Source of the DNA: Bacteroidales bacterium
GTDB lineage: Bacteria > Bacteroidota > Bacteroidia > Bacteroidales > WCHB1-69
Reading direction: 5' to 3'
Assembly (NCBI GenBank): GCA_017615795.1
Contig: JAFZZK010000033.1
Location: 1-64,000, forward strand
Length of the DNA stretch: 64,000 nucleotides
The translations under genes and the position numbers were made by a program. The notes below the pieces were generated by a model, which searched no databases, was not told where the DNA came from, and saw nothing but the letters and a program-made list of their open reading frames with translations. Shown here one piece after another: positions 52,321 to 61,089 of the stretch (position 1 is its first letter; every line of letters begins with the position of its first letter).

Positions 52321-52322
52321 TG

Positions 52323-52330
52323 TATTTTTG
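52323..52330 (+). promoter_or_regulatory. Promoter -7 box of the YwqK/OstA pair
   Basis: TATTTTTG (52323-52330), immediately after the terminator T-run. The leader to ATG 52351 is about 14 nt. Confidence 0.55.
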
Positions 52331-52350
52331 CACGCTTTTAAATGCAGAAT

Positions 52351-53013
52351 ATGAGAAAAAGCCATTTGTTGATTTTTGCAGCACTTGTTTTGTGCGCATC
52401 TTGTACGAAAACGGAAAAGACATACTACCCGGACGGTCATGTGCAGTCATCTATACAATACCGCTTCGGCAAGGAGCACGGCAAGTCCATTTATTATTAC
52501 GACACCCCCAATACGGTGGAAATCGAAATGGAGATGAAGCGTGGCAAACGGCACGGCGAGTTCAACCGTTACTATGAAAACGGCTACTTGGACACGCATT
52601 GCCAATATGTAAACGATTCTATTGAAGGCGTGGAGACCAATTATACGGCCAATGGCGTCAAGGCACAGGAGTTTACGTATGTCCACGGCATCAAGAACGG
52701 CCCCCATAAGGCCTATCACCTGTTTGGTGAAATCAAGGTGGAAGGCAATTATAAGAACGGCAAATATGATGGCGAGTGGACCTATTACGACGATCGCGGA
52801 GTTGTCGTCGGCGAAGGTGCCTTCAAAGAGGGTACGGGCGAAGTCGTCTTTTACGATGGAAGAGGGCTCCCCATGCAAGTGACGCGTTACGTCGATGGCA
52901 AGAAAGATGGCAAGGAAGAATATTTCACGCCGGCGGGGGAAGTCTATAAGGAAATTGTATACAAGAACGAACGTATTGTTTCTGAAAAAGTTGACAGTAC
53001 ATTGCTGAGATAA
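52351..53013 (+). CDS. YwqK/MORN-variant repeat lipoprotein
   Basis: From ATG 52351 the 220-residue protein has a lipoprotein signal ending VLCASC. The rest consists of MORN-variant repeats of about 20-24 residues, each with a YxxG or NGxxxG core: YYPDGHVQSSIQYRFGKEHGK, RGKRHGEFNRYYENGYL, HGIKNGPHKAYH, KNGKYDGEWTYYDDRG, VDGKKDGKEEYFTPAGEVYKE. These repeats are annotated as YwqK-family antitoxins in some genomes, but here no toxin is next to it. It is lipid-anchored and paired with an OstA-like gene 8 nt downstream, which argues for an envelope role. Confidence 0.82.
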   Translation: MRKSHLLIFAALVLCASCTKTEKTYYPDGHVQSSIQYRFGKEHGKSIYYYDTPNTVEIEMEMKRGKRHGEFNRYYENGYLDTHCQYVNDSIEGVETNYTANGVKAQEFTYVHGIKNGPHKAYHLFGEIKVEGNYKNGKYDGEWTYYDDRGVVVGEGAFKEGTGEVVFYDGRGLPMQVTRYVDGKKDGKEEYFTPAGEVYKEIVYKNERIVSEKVDSTLLR

Positions 53014-53021
53014 GGGTTACC

Positions 53022-54548
53022 ATGAAAAAGGTCTTGCTGTCGTTGCTGCTTCTTTTGACGGCCTTCACGATGCTGGAGGCCCAGGACAACCGCAGGATAC
53101 GCTATCGTGCCGACATGGGATTCTATGACGAGGATTACATACCGGGTGCCCAGCGGTTGGTGGGTAACGTGGCTTTCGCCCAGGACAACGTGCGCGGCTA
53201 TTGTGACAGTGCCTACCTCTATGACGCCGACAATTACATCGTTGCCTTTGGTGATAAAGTAAGAATATATGTTGGAGATTCGGTGAGACTTTATGGCCGT
53301 CGCGCCTACTACGATGGCGATGCGAAGGTCGCCTCTATTGCTGTAGCGGTACGTCTGGAGAAAGGCGATGCTTTTCTCTTGTCGGACAGTCTGATTTATG
53401 ACACAAGAAATGATGTGGGTTATTATTTGACGGGAGGCCAGTTGGTGAATGACGAAGATACCATGACCAGCAGGGAAGGGTGGTATTACACCAAGACCGA
53501 CGATGCCATCGCAAATTACAATGTGCTGCTCTGGAACAAGACCTATCGCGTGGATTGCGAGTCCCTGAAATACAATGCAGCCTCCAAAATCGCCTATTTC
53601 GTTTCCCGCACGCACCTGCATTCTGACGATCAGGATATCTACACCACTTCTGGATGGTACGATACGGAGAAAGAAATCACTACTTTGGCCCAGGATGTGC
53701 AGCTTTTCGATGGCCCTCGTTCCGTATTCGCGGATAGTGTCTATTATAATCGCCCCGACTCAATGGGACGCGCTTGGAACAATGCGACACTGGTTGACAC
53801 TGCTGAAAAATATGTTCTGAAAGGCAATTATGTGGAATTTTATCAAAAAGGCGGCATCTCATTGGCGACAGATAGCAACTTGATAATCTTTATCGATGAC
53901 AATAATGATTCCCTGTTCCTGCATTCCGATACCGTGAAAGTCTATGTGGACAATGACAAAGAGATGCAATGGGCATCTGCCTACAATAAGGTGAAATTCT
54001 ATCGTAACGATATGCAAGGTGCCTGTGACTCCATGGCCTTGGTGCGGGAAGATTCGGTGTTATACATGTACTATAATCCTGTGCTGTGGGCCGATGAATA
54101 CCAATTGACGGGCGATACCATACGGTATGTGATGATTGATTCTTCGGCTTCCACCATAGAACTTTGCAAGGCTGGCTTCATTGTCGGCGAGTTGTTTGAG
54201 GAAACCGAGTTTAACCAAATTAAAGGACTCAACATCAAGGGTTATATACGAGACAAGAAATTGTATCGAGTGGATATTGTGGGCAACGCCGAATGTGTCT
54301 ATTATCTGCAAGAGGAAGACAGTTCTCTTATTGGAGTTAATACTTCCATTACAAGCGAGATGCGCATCTTTCTGAATGATAACAAGATTCAGCAAATTCG
54401 GTTCTATGATGCCCCGGACGGTAAGGTCTATCCTGATGAGAGCTTTGAGGAAAAAGACCGTAAACTACAGGATTTCCGATGGCTTCCCGAATATCGCCCC
54501 CGCAAGCCGGAAGACATATACGTCAATCCCATACCAAGGGTGAAATAA
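53022..54548 (+). CDS. OstA/LptA-like exported protein
   Basis: The 508-residue protein has a signal peptide (KKVLLSLLLLLTAFTMLEAQ) and repeats of the OstA-like beta-jellyroll fold across its length: VGNVAFAQDNVRGYCDSAYLYDADN, RLYGRRAYYDGDAKVASI, LLSDSLIYDTRNDVGYYL, VDCESLKYNAASKIAYF and DMQGACDSMALVREDSVLYMYYNP. This is the LptA/LptD-N type groove that carries lipopolysaccharide across the periplasm; Bacteroidetes have longer versions of this kind. No barrel follows, so it is not LptD. Translation probably follows directly from the YwqK-like gene. Confidence 0.82.
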   Translation: MKKVLLSLLLLLTAFTMLEAQDNRRIRYRADMGFYDEDYIPGAQRLVGNVAFAQDNVRGYCDSAYLYDADNYIVAFGDKVRIYVGDSVRLYGRRAYYDGDAKVASIAVAVRLEKGDAFLLSDSLIYDTRNDVGYYLTGGQLVNDEDTMTSREGWYYTKTDDAIANYNVLLWNKTYRVDCESLKYNAASKIAYFVSRTHLHSDDQDIYTTSGWYDTEKEITTLAQDVQLFDGPRSVFADSVYYNRPDSMGRAWNNATLVDTAEKYVLKGNYVEFYQKGGISLATDSNLIIFIDDNNDSLFLHSDTVKVYVDNDKEMQWASAYNKVKFYRNDMQGACDSMALVREDSVLYMYYNPVLWADEYQLTGDTIRYVMIDSSASTIELCKAGFIVGELFEETEFNQIKGLNIKGYIRDKKLYRVDIVGNAECVYYLQEEDSSLIGVNTSITSEMRIFLNDNKIQQIRFYDAPDGKVYPDESFEEKDRKLQDFRWLPEYRPRKPEDIYVNPIPRVK

Positions 54549-54569
54549 GCCCGGGATTCATCCGATAGA

Positions 54570-57008
54570 TTACCGTATAATCGTAATCGACCCACTGTAG
54601 TTCACCGTTTTCGCCTTCCCTTTGTAATAAAAGCTGTAGTAATAGACTCCGTCGGAGAGTCCGGTTCCGTCGAAGTGTTGTGTCCCCAGATAAATCTGGC
54701 CGTTTTTGGCGTATGTGTCATAGTCGTGCGCCTCGTATACTTTCTTGCCCCAGCGGTCGTAAATGAAAAGCTCATTGTGACGGAATTTGTCGGGGTCCTC
54801 TGGGTTGATGCTGGTGTTGAGGTTCTCGATGGCGAAGGCGTCGTTGATGTTGTCACCGTTGGGTGTGATGACGTTGGGGAACGCCAAGTCGTCTTCAATC
54901 ACGACGGTATGCGTGATTTCGCTGTTGCAGCCAGCGTCGGTCTCGATGCGGAGTGTGACGTCGTAGTCGCCCCACTGTGAGTAGGTGTGGGTGGGGGAGA
55001 AGTTGTCGTTGTCAGTCTCCCCATCGCCAAAGTCCCAGATGATGTTCGCCTCTTGTGAGAATGTGGAATCCGCGTAGTTGGTGAAGACAACCTGCCCGCC
55101 GTAGTCGCTCATTAGTGAAATCTCGGGGCTTGCAGAGAACTCCGCCACGGGCTGGAAGTTGGCCTGAATGTGGTCGGGCAGGATGATGGAATCCATGCAG
55201 CCGGCAGGCGAGGTCACGATATAGCGCAGCGTGTAGGTTCCTGGCTCTTCGATGTCGAAGATTGGGTCGGGTAAGATAGAGGCGTATGCGATGTTGCCGT
55301 CGGCATCGTAAAGATACCACTCGTGCATGCAGGAGTCTGGCGTGGTGCGGTTAGTGACGCGAACCTCGAGGGGTACACACCCCTGTCGCGGGTTTGCTTC
55401 GAAGTCGATTCGCGGTTGCAGGGCGGAAACGACCATGACCGTGTCGCGCCCGTAACATTGGTAATCGCCGCTGGTGGAGCTGCCAATGACACTGACATAG
55501 TATACCCCTTCGGACAAGACCAAGATGTTCGGGGTGGTGTCGCCCGTGTTCCATAAGATGGAAACATCGGCGGGCACGCTGTCCAAGGAAAGTTCTATCA
55601 TGTCGCCGTGGCACAGCAGGATGTCATCCCCCAAGTCGGGGTTTACGCTCTCCACGATTTCCACGTTCATCACAACGGCGTCGTCCACACCATTGGGATT
55701 CACCACGATATGCTCCAGGGAGTCGGAACTTGTAAAGGTGACCCCATACCAGTCGAAGGGAAGGTCATAGGAGCAGATGATGGTGTCCTCGAAGTGGCGG
55801 ACGAGTACTTGGATAGTGTCGGTGATGCCGCAGTTGGTGAGCTTGAAAAAGGAGATGTCGTCCAAGCCGAAGTCGTTGCCGCCCGCTTGGGTGTTCTGGT
55901 TGATAATGGAAATGGTGGCTTGCGTGTTGTTGCCGCTGTTCCAGACAATGTAGAAGTTGTGCCATGTGTTGGCTTGTCCGTATGTGGAGGGCGCTGTGAA
56001 GACGTTGCCGATCTGTTGTCCGTTGATGCTGAACTGCAGCTCGGCCCATGGACTGTTGGCCACCGTGGTGACCCACGTGGTAAAGGCGTAGTCTGTCGCT
56101 GGCGTGACGTTGATGGTCTGCGACCATACTATTGTCCCGGGATAGGTGGCACCGTTGACAATCATGTAGTTGCCGCTGCCGGTGGTATGGTCCTGTGCCC
56201 CCTGGAAGTTGGTGTGGTAGGTGCTGGCATTGCTTCCCACGTAATAGGTGCCCTCGCCCCACAGGTTGGTGTTTTGGGTGTAGTCGCTTGTGAATCCTGC
56301 GAAGCCTTGCTCGAAGTCGCCGTTCCCAATCAGGTTGATGCCGGTGTTGTATCCTGTAACAAAGACGTACATCGACTGGTTAGGGGTGCAGATGGTGTTG
56401 CTCGTGATGGTGGTGCTGAGGTTGCTGGCAGGCGCCCAAACGTAGTAGTCGGCTCCGGAGGCGGAGAGCGCCACGCTTTGTCCCTGGTCAAGGATCGTGT
56501 CGCCTGAACATTGTATGGAGGGGAGCGGGCTGATGCTCAAGGTGAGTGTGATGATACTGTCGCAACCGGTACCATTGGGTGATGTTCGCACGAAGATGCG
56601 CGAGGGTCCCCCTTGAACACTGTCGGGCGGCAGGTTGAAGCCGTGCTCTGTGTAGTACTCGCCTTGGCATGCGTTGCCGTATACGGATAAATATGTCGGT
56701 GTCCCGACAACAAGGGTCATCACCACCACACTGTCGCTGCCGTCTGAGGCGGTGAGTACGGCGGATTGGGTGCCGGCTTGGATGAATACAACCCCGTTCC
56801 AGATGTAGGGCAGTTGGCTGGCGCAAATCCCCATTTGCACATAAGTAGTATCTGAACAAACGCGAAATATATCAGTGGAATAGTTGTAAGAGGATGCTCT
56901 TCCACTTATTATCCCTACAAAAATCCAAAATGATAGGATTGCAAATCGCAATCTGCTCCCGACAGTTTGTGACTGCAATTTTGGCCGTTTTCCAGACAGG
57001 TCGTACAT
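54570..57008 (-). CDS. T9SS type B surface protein with carbohydrate-binding-like and PKD domains
   Basis: This 812-residue exported protein has an N-terminal hydrophobic segment (residues about 22-40, FAILSFWIFVGIISG) after a basic stretch. A central module (about 224-393) opens with LIGNGDFEQGFAGFTSDYT and ends NDFGLDDISFFKL, the pattern of CBM4/9-like or DUF642-like carbohydrate-binding modules. PKD-like folds follow (about 530-605 and 620-705, with IIWDFGDGETDND). The CHU_C sorting domain fills 708-812 (PNVITPNGDNINDAF, IYDRWGKKVYEA, GVYYYSFYYKGK). Cys-rich short repeats recur before the PKD part. It converges on the OstA-like gene with only 21 nt between stops. No enzyme domain is seen. 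Confidence 0.87.
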   Translation of the reverse strand: MYDLSGKRPKLQSQTVGSRLRFAILSFWIFVGIISGRASSYNYSTDIFRVCSDTTYVQMGICASQLPYIWNGVVFIQAGTQSAVLTASDGSDSVVVMTLVVGTPTYLSVYGNACQGEYYTEHGFNLPPDSVQGGPSRIFVRTSPNGTGCDSIITLTLSISPLPSIQCSGDTILDQGQSVALSASGADYYVWAPASNLSTTITSNTICTPNQSMYVFVTGYNTGINLIGNGDFEQGFAGFTSDYTQNTNLWGEGTYYVGSNASTYHTNFQGAQDHTTGSGNYMIVNGATYPGTIVWSQTINVTPATDYAFTTWVTTVANSPWAELQFSINGQQIGNVFTAPSTYGQANTWHNFYIVWNSGNNTQATISIINQNTQAGGNDFGLDDISFFKLTNCGITDTIQVLVRHFEDTIICSYDLPFDWYGVTFTSSDSLEHIVVNPNGVDDAVVMNVEIVESVNPDLGDDILLCHGDMIELSLDSVPADVSILWNTGDTTPNILVLSEGVYYVSVIGSSTSGDYQCYGRDTVMVVSALQPRIDFEANPRQGCVPLEVRVTNRTTPDSCMHEWYLYDADGNIAYASILPDPIFDIEEPGTYTLRYIVTSPAGCMDSIILPDHIQANFQPVAEFSASPEISLMSDYGGQVVFTNYADSTFSQEANIIWDFGDGETDNDNFSPTHTYSQWGDYDVTLRIETDAGCNSEITHTVVIEDDLAFPNVITPNGDNINDAFAIENLNTSINPEDPDKFRHNELFIYDRWGKKVYEAHDYDTYAKNGQIYLGTQHFDGTGLSDGVYYYSFYYKGKAKTVNYSGSITIIR

Positions 57009-57190
57009 TTATAATGTTTCTTTGAAAGAAATATATATTTTGCAAAGAAACAATTTTTTTTGTTATACAACCTATCCAATAGAATGTAAAAATGTTCCAA
57101 TACAATGATTTTGGCAAAACCGATAATAGGAAATGCCTTGAAAAAACTGGAGTATATGACGGGAGAAGAGTATGGAGAGTGTCTTGGCAA

Positions 57191-57219
57191 CTGTCAGGTG
57201 ATGCGAAACAACCTGACAG
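57191..57219. other. Perfect hairpin after htpG
   Basis: CTGTCAGGT (57191-57199) and its exact complement (57211-57219) surround an 11-nt loop, 49 nt after the htpG stop. No T-tract follows, so it is not an ordinary Rho-independent terminator. The rest of the 259-nt gap 57009-57267 is AT-rich and shows no gene or clear promoter. Confidence 0.6.
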
Positions 57220-57267
57220 CAAAAGAACCCGCTAATTGAGTCCGGTTACAAGATTAGGATAGAAACA

Positions 57268-59181
57268 TTACAGAATGTCAAAACTCCTCTTTACAAACTC
57301 ACTGAGCTTTTCACCAGTGAGGATGTTCTGCGACAGCAGGGCCAGGTCGACCATCTGCTGTACCAGCCGGGTGCGGTTGGTCTCGTCCTGCTCGGCCAGC
57401 ACGCGCGACGCTAACGGGTGATTGCCGTTGACCACGATGTTGTAATGCTCGAAATTGCCGTACAGTCCCTGTTGGCCGGAGACTTTTTCCATGTCTTTGA
57501 AACGCCGCATGAACTCGTTCTGCGTAATCATCACCGGCAGGTCGGTTTCGCTCAAACTTTCCACCATTACCGTGAATTTGCTCTCATCCACGCTCTTTGT
57601 GAAGAAGTCCTTGAGACTCTTTTGTTGTTCGTCGGACAGTTTGGAGGGCGTGACGTCGTCTTTCTTTTGGATAAGCTTGTCCACGACGTCGGCATCCACG
57701 CGGGTGAAGCGCATCTTCTCATTCTTCTGTTCCAACATTTGTATGGCATGCGCATCGAGAAAGCCGTCCATCAGCAATACATCGTAGCCTTTCTCCTTGG
57801 CTGCGGAGATGTAGAGGTTCTGCTCGTCGGCATTAGCGGCATAGAGCAGGATGACGTTGTCGTCTTTGTCCGTCTGCAGCGCACTTACGAGGTTCCGGTA
57901 TTCTTCAAGGGTGTAATATTTGCCCTCTGTGCTCTTTAACAGATAGAAATCCTTGATTTTGTCATAAAATTTCTCGTCGGTCAGTGAGCCGTATTGCAGG
58001 AAGACCTTCAACTCGTCCCATTTCTTCTCGAAATCCTCGCGGTTTTCCTTGAACATCGACTCTAACTTCTCGGCCACTTTTTTGCTGATGTAGGTGGAGA
58101 TTTTCTTGACATTGGCATCGGACTGGAGATAGGAGCGGGAAACGTTCAGGGGAATGTCTGGCGAATCGATGACACCGTGCAACAAGGTCATGAACTCGGG
58201 AATGATGCCTTCCAGTTCATCTGTGATAAAGACCTGGTTGCAATAGAGCTGCACTCGGTTTTTCTTGAGGTCGAGTTGATTCTTGACCTTGGGGAAATAG
58301 AGGATTCCCGTGAGGTTGAAGGGGTAGTCCACGTTGAGATGGATCTGGAACATGGGATCCTCGAAATTCATCGGGTAAAGTTCGTGGTAGAATTTCTTGT
58401 AGTCCTCGTCGGATAGCGAGCTGGGCGATTTCTGCCACAGCGGGTCGGTGTCGTTGACGATGCGAGGCACCTGCACGGCTTCCTCTTTGGGCTCCTCTTT
58501 CTTCTCATCCTTGCTGTCATCGGAGGTCTCTTTAGGCTTGGGCTCGGGCTTGCGCCATTCGGTCTTGGTGCCGCAAAGGATGGGGATGGGCAGGAAACGG
58601 CAGTATTTGTTCAGCAGTCCCACAATTTTGTTCTCATCGAGGAACTCGGCGGTGTCGTCGGCAACGTGCAGCACGATCTCGCTGCCGCGCTCGCGGGGCT
58701 CGATCTCCTCCAAGGTGAAGTCGGGCGAACCGTCGCAACTCCATTTTACGGCATTGGCGCCCTCTTTATAGGACTGGGTCAGGATGTCGACGCGGTCGGC
58801 GACCATGAAGGAGGAATAGAATCCCAACCCGAAGTGGCCGATGATGTTGGCGGCATCAGTGCCCTTGTATTTGGCCAAGAAGTCCTCGGCACCGGAGAAG
58901 GCGATCTGGTTGATGTATTTGTCCACCTCCTCGGCTGTCATGCCGATACCGCGGTCGATGACACGGATGGTTTTGTCCTCCTTGTTGACCTTCACCTCGA
59001 TGGTTAGGTCGCCCAACTCGCAGTTGGCCTCGCCGAGACTTACCAAACGTTTGAGCTTCTGGGTGGCGTCCACGGCGTTGGAGATCAACTCGCGAAGGAA
59101 TATTTCATTGTCGGAATAGAGGAATTTCTTGATGACGGGGAAAATGTTTTCTGTCTGAACATTAATTTTACCGGTTTGCAT
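57268..59181 (-). CDS. htpG: Molecular chaperone HtpG (Hsp90)
   Basis: From ATG 59181 the protein has 637 residues. The N-terminal GHKL ATPase has FLRELISNAVDATQKL (about residues 25-40), VIDRGIGMTAEEV, and GHFGLGFYSSFMVADRV. The middle domain contains FNLTGILYFPK and IPLNVSRSYLQSD, and the C-terminal dimerisation region ends LSEFVKRSFDIL. A short Lys/Glu linker (about residues 230-255, KPKETSDDSKDEKKEE) is more charged than in E. coli HtpG. The upstream in-frame ATG at 59238 lacks homology. Confidence 0.96.
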   Translation of the reverse strand: MQTGKINVQTENIFPVIKKFLYSDNEIFLRELISNAVDATQKLKRLVSLGEANCELGDLTIEVKVNKEDKTIRVIDRGIGMTAEEVDKYINQIAFSGAEDFLAKYKGTDAANIIGHFGLGFYSSFMVADRVDILTQSYKEGANAVKWSCDGSPDFTLEEIEPRERGSEIVLHVADDTAEFLDENKIVGLLNKYCRFLPIPILCGTKTEWRKPEPKPKETSDDSKDEKKEEPKEEAVQVPRIVNDTDPLWQKSPSSLSDEDYKKFYHELYPMNFEDPMFQIHLNVDYPFNLTGILYFPKVKNQLDLKKNRVQLYCNQVFITDELEGIIPEFMTLLHGVIDSPDIPLNVSRSYLQSDANVKKISTYISKKVAEKLESMFKENREDFEKKWDELKVFLQYGSLTDEKFYDKIKDFYLLKSTEGKYYTLEEYRNLVSALQTDKDDNVILLYAANADEQNLYISAAKEKGYDVLLMDGFLDAHAIQMLEQKNEKMRFTRVDADVVDKLIQKKDDVTPSKLSDEQQKSLKDFFTKSVDESKFTVMVESLSETDLPVMITQNEFMRRFKDMEKVSGQQGLYGNFEHYNIVVNGNHPLASRVLAEQDETNRTRLVQQMVDLALLSQNILTGEKLSEFVKRSFDIL

Positions 59182-59334
59182 ATTGTTGTGTTTTAATATT
59201 TTAAATGTATAATGTAAAAAAGCGCATTTTGTCTGCAAAATTTATGCCAAAAGGACAAGATGACATAATGTCAGTTCGTATGTGTACTTGAAAACCAACA
59301 AGAGAAGACAGGTGCCTGACGGCTGAATTTTTAT

Positions 59335-59342
59335 TATCTTTG
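59335..59342 (+). promoter_or_regulatory. Promoter -7 box of the PHP/DRTGG/ATPase trio
   Basis: TATCTTTG (59335-59342) overlaps an in-frame TTG at 59340, which therefore cannot be the start; a GTG at 59364 becomes the likely start. No clear -33 box. Confidence 0.55.
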
Positions 59343-59363
59343 CAGCCCGAAAATCATGGACCT

Positions 59364-60119
59364 GTGAATATATATAAAGCTGATTTGCACACCCATACGC
59401 TACTCTCCCCATGCGGGGACCTGGAGATGACGCCTGACAACATCATCGCCTTGGCCCTTGAACGCGGCGTGGATGTCATCGCTATCACGGACCACAACTC
59501 TACGCGACATTGCCGGTTGGCGGAACACTATTCCACCAACCGTGACATTTTCGTGCTCTGCGGCGCCGAGGTTACCACCAAGGAGGAGGCCCACTGCCTT
59601 TGCTATATGCCGGACCATGAGCGCCTCGATATCCTGCAGGAGTATCTTGACAAGCATCTGCCTGACATCCCCAACGATCCTGACCTCTTTGGCGACCAGG
59701 TGCAGATCGACGAGGATTTCAACATCGTTTACGAAGAGCCCCGCCTGCTGACTTCCGCTATCGACCAATCCGTCAACCAGATCGCCGATTTTGTGCATTC
59801 CGTTGGCGGTCTCTTTGTGCCGGCTCATATCGACAAACTCAAGAACAGCCTCATTGCGCAACTCGGTTTTATCCCTTTCGACCTTGAATACGATGCCGTG
59901 GAACTCTCCGAGCATGGCAATAAGGATGAGATTTTGAAAATCCATAAGTATCTCAAAAACAAAACCTTTACCCGTAGCTCTGATGCCCATATCCCGGACA
60001 GGGTAGGGGTGTCACCCTGTTATCTCCGCCTTGAGACCCGTTCCTTCGACGAGATTGCCATGGCATTCCGCCAGCAAGAGGGCAGGGAAGTGCTGCTGGA
60101 TCCTCCAAGTGCTGTATGA
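59364..60119 (+). CDS. PHP-domain metallo-phosphoesterase
   Basis: From GTG 59364 the protein has 251 residues. The PHP metal motifs are visible: DLHTHTLLSPCGDLEM near the N-terminus, ITDHNSTRH, GAEVTTKEEAHCLCYM, VPAHIDKLKNS, and RSSDAHIPDRVG. PHP proteins hydrolyse phosphoesters with a trinuclear metal site; this subgroup resembles small TrpH-like phosphatases. It is the first of three genes (gaps 42 and 2 nt) with a DRTGG-domain protein and a GHKL ATPase, a grouping I recall near [FeFe]-hydrogenase genes in anaerobes. Confidence 0.82.
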   Translation: MNIYKADLHTHTLLSPCGDLEMTPDNIIALALERGVDVIAITDHNSTRHCRLAEHYSTNRDIFVLCGAEVTTKEEAHCLCYMPDHERLDILQEYLDKHLPDIPNDPDLFGDQVQIDEDFNIVYEEPRLLTSAIDQSVNQIADFVHSVGGLFVPAHIDKLKNSLIAQLGFIPFDLEYDAVELSEHGNKDEILKIHKYLKNKTFTRSSDAHIPDRVGVSPCYLRLETRSFDEIAMAFRQQEGREVLLDPPSAV

Positions 60120-60161
60120 TCAATAGACAAATCAACAAATCAACAATTCAACAATAATACC

Positions 60162-60497
60162 ATGACTGTAAAGGATCTTATCGAAAAAATGAATCTTACC
60201 GTGTTTTGCGGCGAAGAGAACGTTGGTAACGAAATCAAGGGCGGATATGTGTCCGACCTGTTGAGCGACGTGATGGGCTTTGCCCAGGAGGGCAATGCCT
60301 GGGTGACGCTGCAGACTCACAAGAACGTGATTGCCATCGCTTCCCTCAAGGAACTGGCTTGTGTGGTGCTCGTGAAAGGCAACAAACCCGACGATGACAT
60401 GTTGGAGCAGGCTAAGGACGAGGGCATTCCGGTGCTCGGCACCACTGAACAGACCTTCGAGGTGGCTGGCAAAATATACCAACTACTGAACGCATAG
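60162..60497 (+). CDS. DRTGG-domain protein
   Basis: The 111-residue protein matches the DRTGG regulatory domain otherwise found near HPr kinase and in CBS/phosphotransacetylase proteins: VFCGEENVGNEIKGGYVSDLLSDVMG and the C-terminal LEQAKDEGIPVLGTTEQTFEVAGKIYQLL. A stand-alone DRTGG domain has no known catalytic activity and may sense a small molecule. It overlaps nothing but sits 2 nt before the ATPase gene, so the two are probably produced together. Confidence 0.8.
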   Translation: MTVKDLIEKMNLTVFCGEENVGNEIKGGYVSDLLSDVMGFAQEGNAWVTLQTHKNVIAIASLKELACVVLVKGNKPDDDMLEQAKDEGIPVLGTTEQTFEVAGKIYQLLNA

Positions 60498-60499
60498 CG

Positions 60500-61033
60500 A
60501 TGAAAGACCTGTCGATGCACATTATGGACATCCTGCAGAACTCCACGCGCGCCAAGGCCACGGAGATCACGCTGGAAGTCCTCGAAGACAAAACCAAGGA
60601 TACGCTCACGCTCGTGTTCAAGGACAATGGTTGCGGCATGGACGCCGAGACCGTCCAAAAGGTCATCAACCCCTTCTTTACCACGCGAACCACCCGCAAG
60701 GTGGGGCTGGGGCTGCCGCTGCTCAAACAGAACACCGAGCAGACGGGCGGCTCCCTCGACATTCAGTCGCAGGTGGGCGTGGGCACGACTGTCACCGCCG
60801 TGTTCGGCCTCACCCATTTGGACACCCCGCCCATGGGCGACTTGGCCGGCACTATTGTGCTTACCATCTCCGCCCATCCCGAAATCCGCTTCATATTCCA
60901 CTATAAGCGTGATGACGAGGTGGACTATACCCTCGACACAGACGAAGTGTACGAGATCCTCGACGGCTTGCCCATTAGCGATCCGGACGTGATTTCGTCG
61001 CTGAAGGAGATGGTTCAGGAAAATATCCAATAG
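60500..61033 (+). CDS. Stand-alone GHKL ATPase-domain protein
   Basis: The 177-residue protein carries the histidine-kinase-type ATP fold without any phospho-accepting His domain: an N-box (HIMDILQNSTRAKATEI, about residues 7-23), G1 (FKDNGCGMD, about 40), F/G2-like segment (INPFFTTRTTRKVGLGLPLLKQNTEQTGG, about 57-85) and VGVGTTVTAVF. A C-terminal ~60 residues (about 110-177: LTISAHPEIRFIFHYKRDDEV) have no recognised domain. It could be an anti-sigma-like or sensor ATPase that phosphorylates or binds the DRTGG partner; nothing proves this. Confidence 0.8.
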   Translation: MKDLSMHIMDILQNSTRAKATEITLEVLEDKTKDTLTLVFKDNGCGMDAETVQKVINPFFTTRTTRKVGLGLPLLKQNTEQTGGSLDIQSQVGVGTTVTAVFGLTHLDTPPMGDLAGTIVLTISAHPEIRFIFHYKRDDEVDYTLDTDEVYEILDGLPISDPDVISSLKEMVQENIQ

Positions 61034-61049
61034 ATTTGGTGAAAAAGTG

Positions 61050-61057
61050 TATTTTTG
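61050..61057 (+). promoter_or_regulatory. Promoter -7 box of panC-panD
   Basis: TATTTTTG (61050-61057), 33 nt before ATG 61090. No exact -33 box. Confidence 0.55.
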
Positions 61058-61089
61058 CCCGTTTTTTTCAAACCTGAAACTTATTTGAA

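Noticed and set aside
52351..53013. A toxin-antitoxin locus based on the YwqK repeats
   Set aside because: No toxin gene is adjacent and the protein is a lipoprotein paired with an OstA-like gene.
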